From NCBI GenBank assembly GCA_021732545.1, contig JAKFUW010000007.1, positions 1-7,465 of the forward strand: a stretch of 7,465 bases of DNA, in the 5' to 3' direction. Each line of letters opens with the position of its first letter. Position 1 is the first letter of the stretch. Shown piece after piece: positions 6,389 through 7,465 of the stretch. A model generated the notes under the pieces. The model had not been told where the DNA came from. It saw only the letters and a program-made list of their open reading frames with translations, and searched no databases. The position numbers were made by a program, and so were the translations under genes. The stretch is from Alphaproteobacteria bacterium. Its GTDB lineage: Bacteria; Pseudomonadota; Alphaproteobacteria; Rickettsiales; UBA3002.

Positions 6389-6411
6389 GGTTGACGGCAA
6401 CCGGTTGACGG
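6389..6411 (+). repeat. Degenerate GTTGACG repeats before 106-bp repeat copy 2
   Basis: Directly after the small membrane protein gene come GGTTGACGG (6389-6397) and, after CAACC, a second GGTTGACGG (6403-6411). The palindrome AACCGGTT is at 6399-6406. Together they mirror the heptamer array that precedes copy 1 after bolA, so each 106-bp element sits in the same sequence context. Confidence 0.6.
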
Positions 6412-6507
6412 CTCCATCGCTTCTGCGAAGAGAGCGTAGCTCGATGAAGCAGTCTCATTCATTAGATCGCGTCGTCGCTAAAGCTCCTCGCGAAAGCGCT
6501 TTTCGGT
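6402..6507 (+). repeat. 106-bp perfect direct repeat, copy 2
   Basis: This copy is identical to 6007-6112 and in the same orientation. Its inner part (6412-6504) is bounded by GGTTGACGG on the left (6403-6411) and GGTGGACGG on the right (6505-6513, one difference). Absence of any mutation between copies indicates recent duplication or continuing gene conversion. Recombination between copies would excise 395 bp containing the small membrane protein gene and restore bolA to the immediate vicinity of grxD. Confidence 0.9.
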
Positions 6508-6570
6508 GGACGGTTGACGGTTGACAGTTTAAGAATCCGTCAACTGTAAACTGACAACTGGAAACTGCAT
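6506..6570 (+). repeat. Third hairpin leader of the GTTGACG family, before grxD
   Basis: Three heptamer-like units (GTGGACG, GTTGACG, GTTGACA; 6506-6526) run into the leader. GTTGACAGTT (6520-6529) can pair with AACTGTAAAC (6542-6551) with one mismatch; alternatives are GTTGACGG (6513-6520) with CCGTCAAC (6537-6544), and GTTGACAGTTT with AAACTGACAAC (6548-6558, one mismatch). These are mutually exclusive. The 3' end, TGGAAACTGCAT, places GGAAA (6560-6564) six bases before the ATG. Bases 6520-6585 align without gaps to 21-86 at purL. TTGACA (6521-6526) and TGTAAA (6545-6550, 18-bp spacing) could also form a weak promoter. Confidence 0.75.
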
Positions 6571-6894
6571 ATGACCCAACCCGCCATTTATGATACCATC
6601 CGCGAACAGATCGCCAGCGACAACGTGGTGCTCTATATGAAGGGCAGCAAAAAATTGCCGCAATGCGGATTTTCGGCAACCGTCGTGGCGATACTCGAAC
6701 GCGTGGGTGTCACCGAATTTAAAGACATCAACATCCTGCTCGATGCCGAACTTCGCGAGGGCATCAAAACCTTCTCCGACTGGCCCACCATTCCGCAGCT
6801 TTACATCAAAGGTGAATTTATTGGCGGCTGCGATATTGTGCGCGACATGTATGAATCGGGCGAATTGGCGGAGCTGGTTGCTGGTATTTCGTGA
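6571..6894 (+). CDS. grxD: Grx4-family monothiol CGFS glutaredoxin
   Basis: This is a 107-residue single-domain monothiol glutaredoxin. Such proteins hold a [2Fe-2S] cluster between two subunits or with BolA, using the CGFS cysteine and glutathione, and pass clusters to client proteins in the cytosol. The key elements are all present: Lys24 in YMKGSKKLPQ, CGFS at 32-35 (Cys32 the ligand), WPTIPQLY (71-78, cis-Pro loop) and GGCDI (85-89, glutathione contact). Its length is typical. The ATG at 6571 is supported by GGAAA (6560-6564) and by family alignment. bolA, its expected partner, lies upstream on the same strand. The stop TGA (6892-6894) lies inside a second heptamer repeat, so the last few codons may be repeat-derived. 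The first five codons are identical to those of purL. Confidence 0.97.
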   Translation: MTQPAIYDTIREQIASDNVVLYMKGSKKLPQCGFSATVVAILERVGVTEFKDINILLDAELREGIKTFSDWPTIPQLYIKGEFIGGCDIVRDMYESGELAELVAGIS

Positions 6895-6906
6895 TTGGTA
6901 TTTAGT
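6886..6906 (+). repeat. ATTTGGT-type heptamer array overlapping the grxD stop
   Basis: Three 7-bp units in phase are visible: ATTTCGT (6886-6892), GATTGGT (6893-6899) and ATTTAGT (6900-6906). The grxD stop codon spans the first two. The segment 6895-6906 is exactly complementary to 7032-7043, so the array is the left arm of a 12-bp perfect inverted repeat that encloses the palindromic element at 6923-7011. Confidence 0.6.
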
Positions 6907-6922
6907 GATACACAGCTCGATG

Positions 6923-7011
6923 GTCATTGCGAGCCGCAAAGCGGCGCGGCAATCCATATAATCAAATCTTGAAATTGGATCGCCACGCATCCCTTGGATG
7001 CTCGCGATGAC
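6923..7011. repeat. Cloverleaf-like palindromic interspersed element
   Basis: The ends GTCATTGCGAGC (6923-6934) and GCTCGCGATGAC (7000-7011) are inverted repeats with one G-T type difference. Inside lie a hairpin GCCGC-AAA-GCGGC (6933-6945), a central stem GGCAATCCA/TGGATCGCC (6948-6956/6976-6984, one mismatch) and a hairpin GCATCC-CTT-GGATGC (6987-7001). The GTCATTGCGAGC...GCAATCCA type of end is familiar from interspersed palindromic repeats in various bacterial genomes. It carries no tRNA features and no ORF of its own. It sits between convergent genes and could end transcription from both sides, although there is no U-tract. Confidence 0.8.
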
Positions 7012-7017
7012 GAATCC

Positions 7018-7048
7018 ACCAATTACCAAATACTAAATACCAACTACC
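7018..7048 (-). repeat. ACCAAAT heptamer array, right arm of the grxD-downstream inverted repeat
   Basis: Four consecutive 7-bp units, ACCAATT (7018-7024), ACCAAAT (7025-7031), ACTAAAT (7032-7038) and ACCAACT (7039-7045), are followed by ACC. They are the inverted counterpart of the array at 6886-6906; ACTAAATACCAA (7032-7043) pairs perfectly with 6895-6906. The array ends 3 bp before the stop codon of the minus-strand gene. Confidence 0.7.
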
Positions 7049-7050
7049 TC

Positions 7051-7464
7051 TCACCTTCCCTTGCCGTTATCCTTACCCGTCTGGCGATTTTGATTATAAT
7101 TGATGGTCGATGATAATTCACCCAAATCCTGTTTTTGATTCATCTGCAGATTACCAATCACGCCTTTTTTGGCAAGGTCTTGCCCCAGCGCTTCCACTTG
7201 CGCCTTCAAGCCAGGACTGCCCATGAACGATTCACGGATTTTGCGCAGCGTTTCCTGGCTCATAAAATAGGCCAGCCAATGCTGCGCCACTTGCTTTTCC
7301 TGAGCGTGCGACTGCGCGCGCTGCTGCTCGATCATCTGTTCCAGCATGGTGGCTTTGGCGGCATCGGCTTTGGTCACCATCTGCTGCAATTTTTCCATCA
7401 TCGCTTCGCGTTCTTGTTGCGGCACATTATCAAGCAACTGCGCAAGTTTTAAATCGGCGTTGGC
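7051..7464 (-). CDS. Hypothetical coiled-coil-rich protein, partial (5' end beyond the window)
   Basis: This minus-strand frame is open from the right edge of the window to a TGA at 7051-7053, giving 137 visible residues of the C-terminus. The visible part begins ANADLKLAQLLDNVP and is rich in Gln, Lys, Glu and Met (EREAMMEKLQQMVTKADAAKATMLEQMIEQQRAQ), suggesting a long helix or coiled coil. A more ordered stretch, HWLAYFMSQETLRKIRESFMGSPG, follows, and a polar tail ends GKDNGKGR. I see no catalytic motif, signal or membrane segment. An internal TTG at 7437 is an unlikely start because the frame continues upstream with similar composition. It is convergent with grxD across 156 bp of repeats. 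I do not recognise the family. Confidence 0.65.
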   Translation of the reverse strand, partial: ANADLKLAQLLDNVPQQEREAMMEKLQQMVTKADAAKATMLEQMIEQQRAQSHAQEKQVAQHWLAYFMSQETLRKIRESFMGSPGLKAQVEALGQDLAKKGVIGNLQMNQKQDLGELSSTINYNQNRQTGKDNGKGR

Positions 7465-7465
7465 A

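Noticed and set aside
6001..6570. Repeated units considered as a CRISPR array
   Set aside because: The 7-bp units have no regular spacers, and the 106-bp repeat occurs only twice around a coding gene.
6933..7001. Cloverleaf-like fold considered as a tRNA gene
   Set aside because: No anticodon loop of seven bases, no TTCRANY-type T-loop and no tRNA-like acceptor pairing; the symmetry is that of a palindromic repeat.
7437..7437. TTG at 7437 as the start of the minus-strand terminal gene
   Set aside because: The frame remains open with similar helical composition up to the window edge, so the gene is partial and starts outside.
7135..7452. 105-codon plus-strand open frame opposite the terminal gene
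   Set aside because: It is antisense to the minus-strand frame, is rich in Phe/His/Leu/Arg, and has no ribosome binding site; the minus strand has the more protein-like composition.

Overview
The window looks like chromosomal DNA of an alphaproteobacterium of moderate GC. The main evidence is the gene set: a small-type purL (739 residues, the kind that works with separate PurS and PurQ) with bolA and a monothiol CGFS glutaredoxin gene (grxD) downstream. The purL-bolA-grxD neighbourhood is familiar from alphaproteobacteria. I cannot name the genus from the sequence; the many interspersed repeats would fit an uncultured or host-associated lineage, but that is only a guess.

Layout. 1-71: a repeat-derived leader with a hairpin. 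72-2291: purL. 2314-2992: a HigB/HigA-type (RelE superfamily) toxin-antitoxin pair with toxin first, its own promoter-like sequence, and a toxin mRNA that may be leaderless. 2993-3048: a second copy of the leader. 3049-4395 and 4409-5770: two tandem paralogous class I SAM-dependent methyltransferases of unknown substrate. 5776-6006: bolA, 5 bp behind the second methyltransferase. 6007-6570: a small membrane-anchored CCDC90/DUF1640-like gene (6159-6386) between two perfect 106-bp direct repeats, then a third leader. 6571-6894: grxD. 6895-7050: an inverted, cloverleaf-like palindromic element inside heptamer repeats. 7051 to the right edge: the 3' part of an unrecognised coiled-coil-rich gene on the minus strand, convergent with grxD.

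How it fits together. PurL acts in purine synthesis. BolA and Grx4-type glutaredoxins are known partners that hold a shared [2Fe-2S] cluster and act in iron-sulfur trafficking. The toxin-antitoxin pair and the twin methyltransferases sit between purL and bolA, and the small membrane protein sits between bolA and grxD, so an ancestral cluster appears to have been opened at two places by accessory genes. The breaks coincide with arrays of a 7-bp unit (GTTGACG). Those arrays are the most unusual part of the window. In three places they form a similar hairpin leader ending in GGAAAC just before a start codon (purL, first methyltransferase, grxD). The purL and grxD leaders align without gaps, include a compensatory stem change, and stay identical through the first five codons. 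In other places the same kind of repeat supplies or abuts a stop codon. I read this as a dispersed repeat family that has become the 5' untranslated region and ribosome-binding region of several genes. No CRISPR array, tRNA, rRNA or transposase gene is visible.
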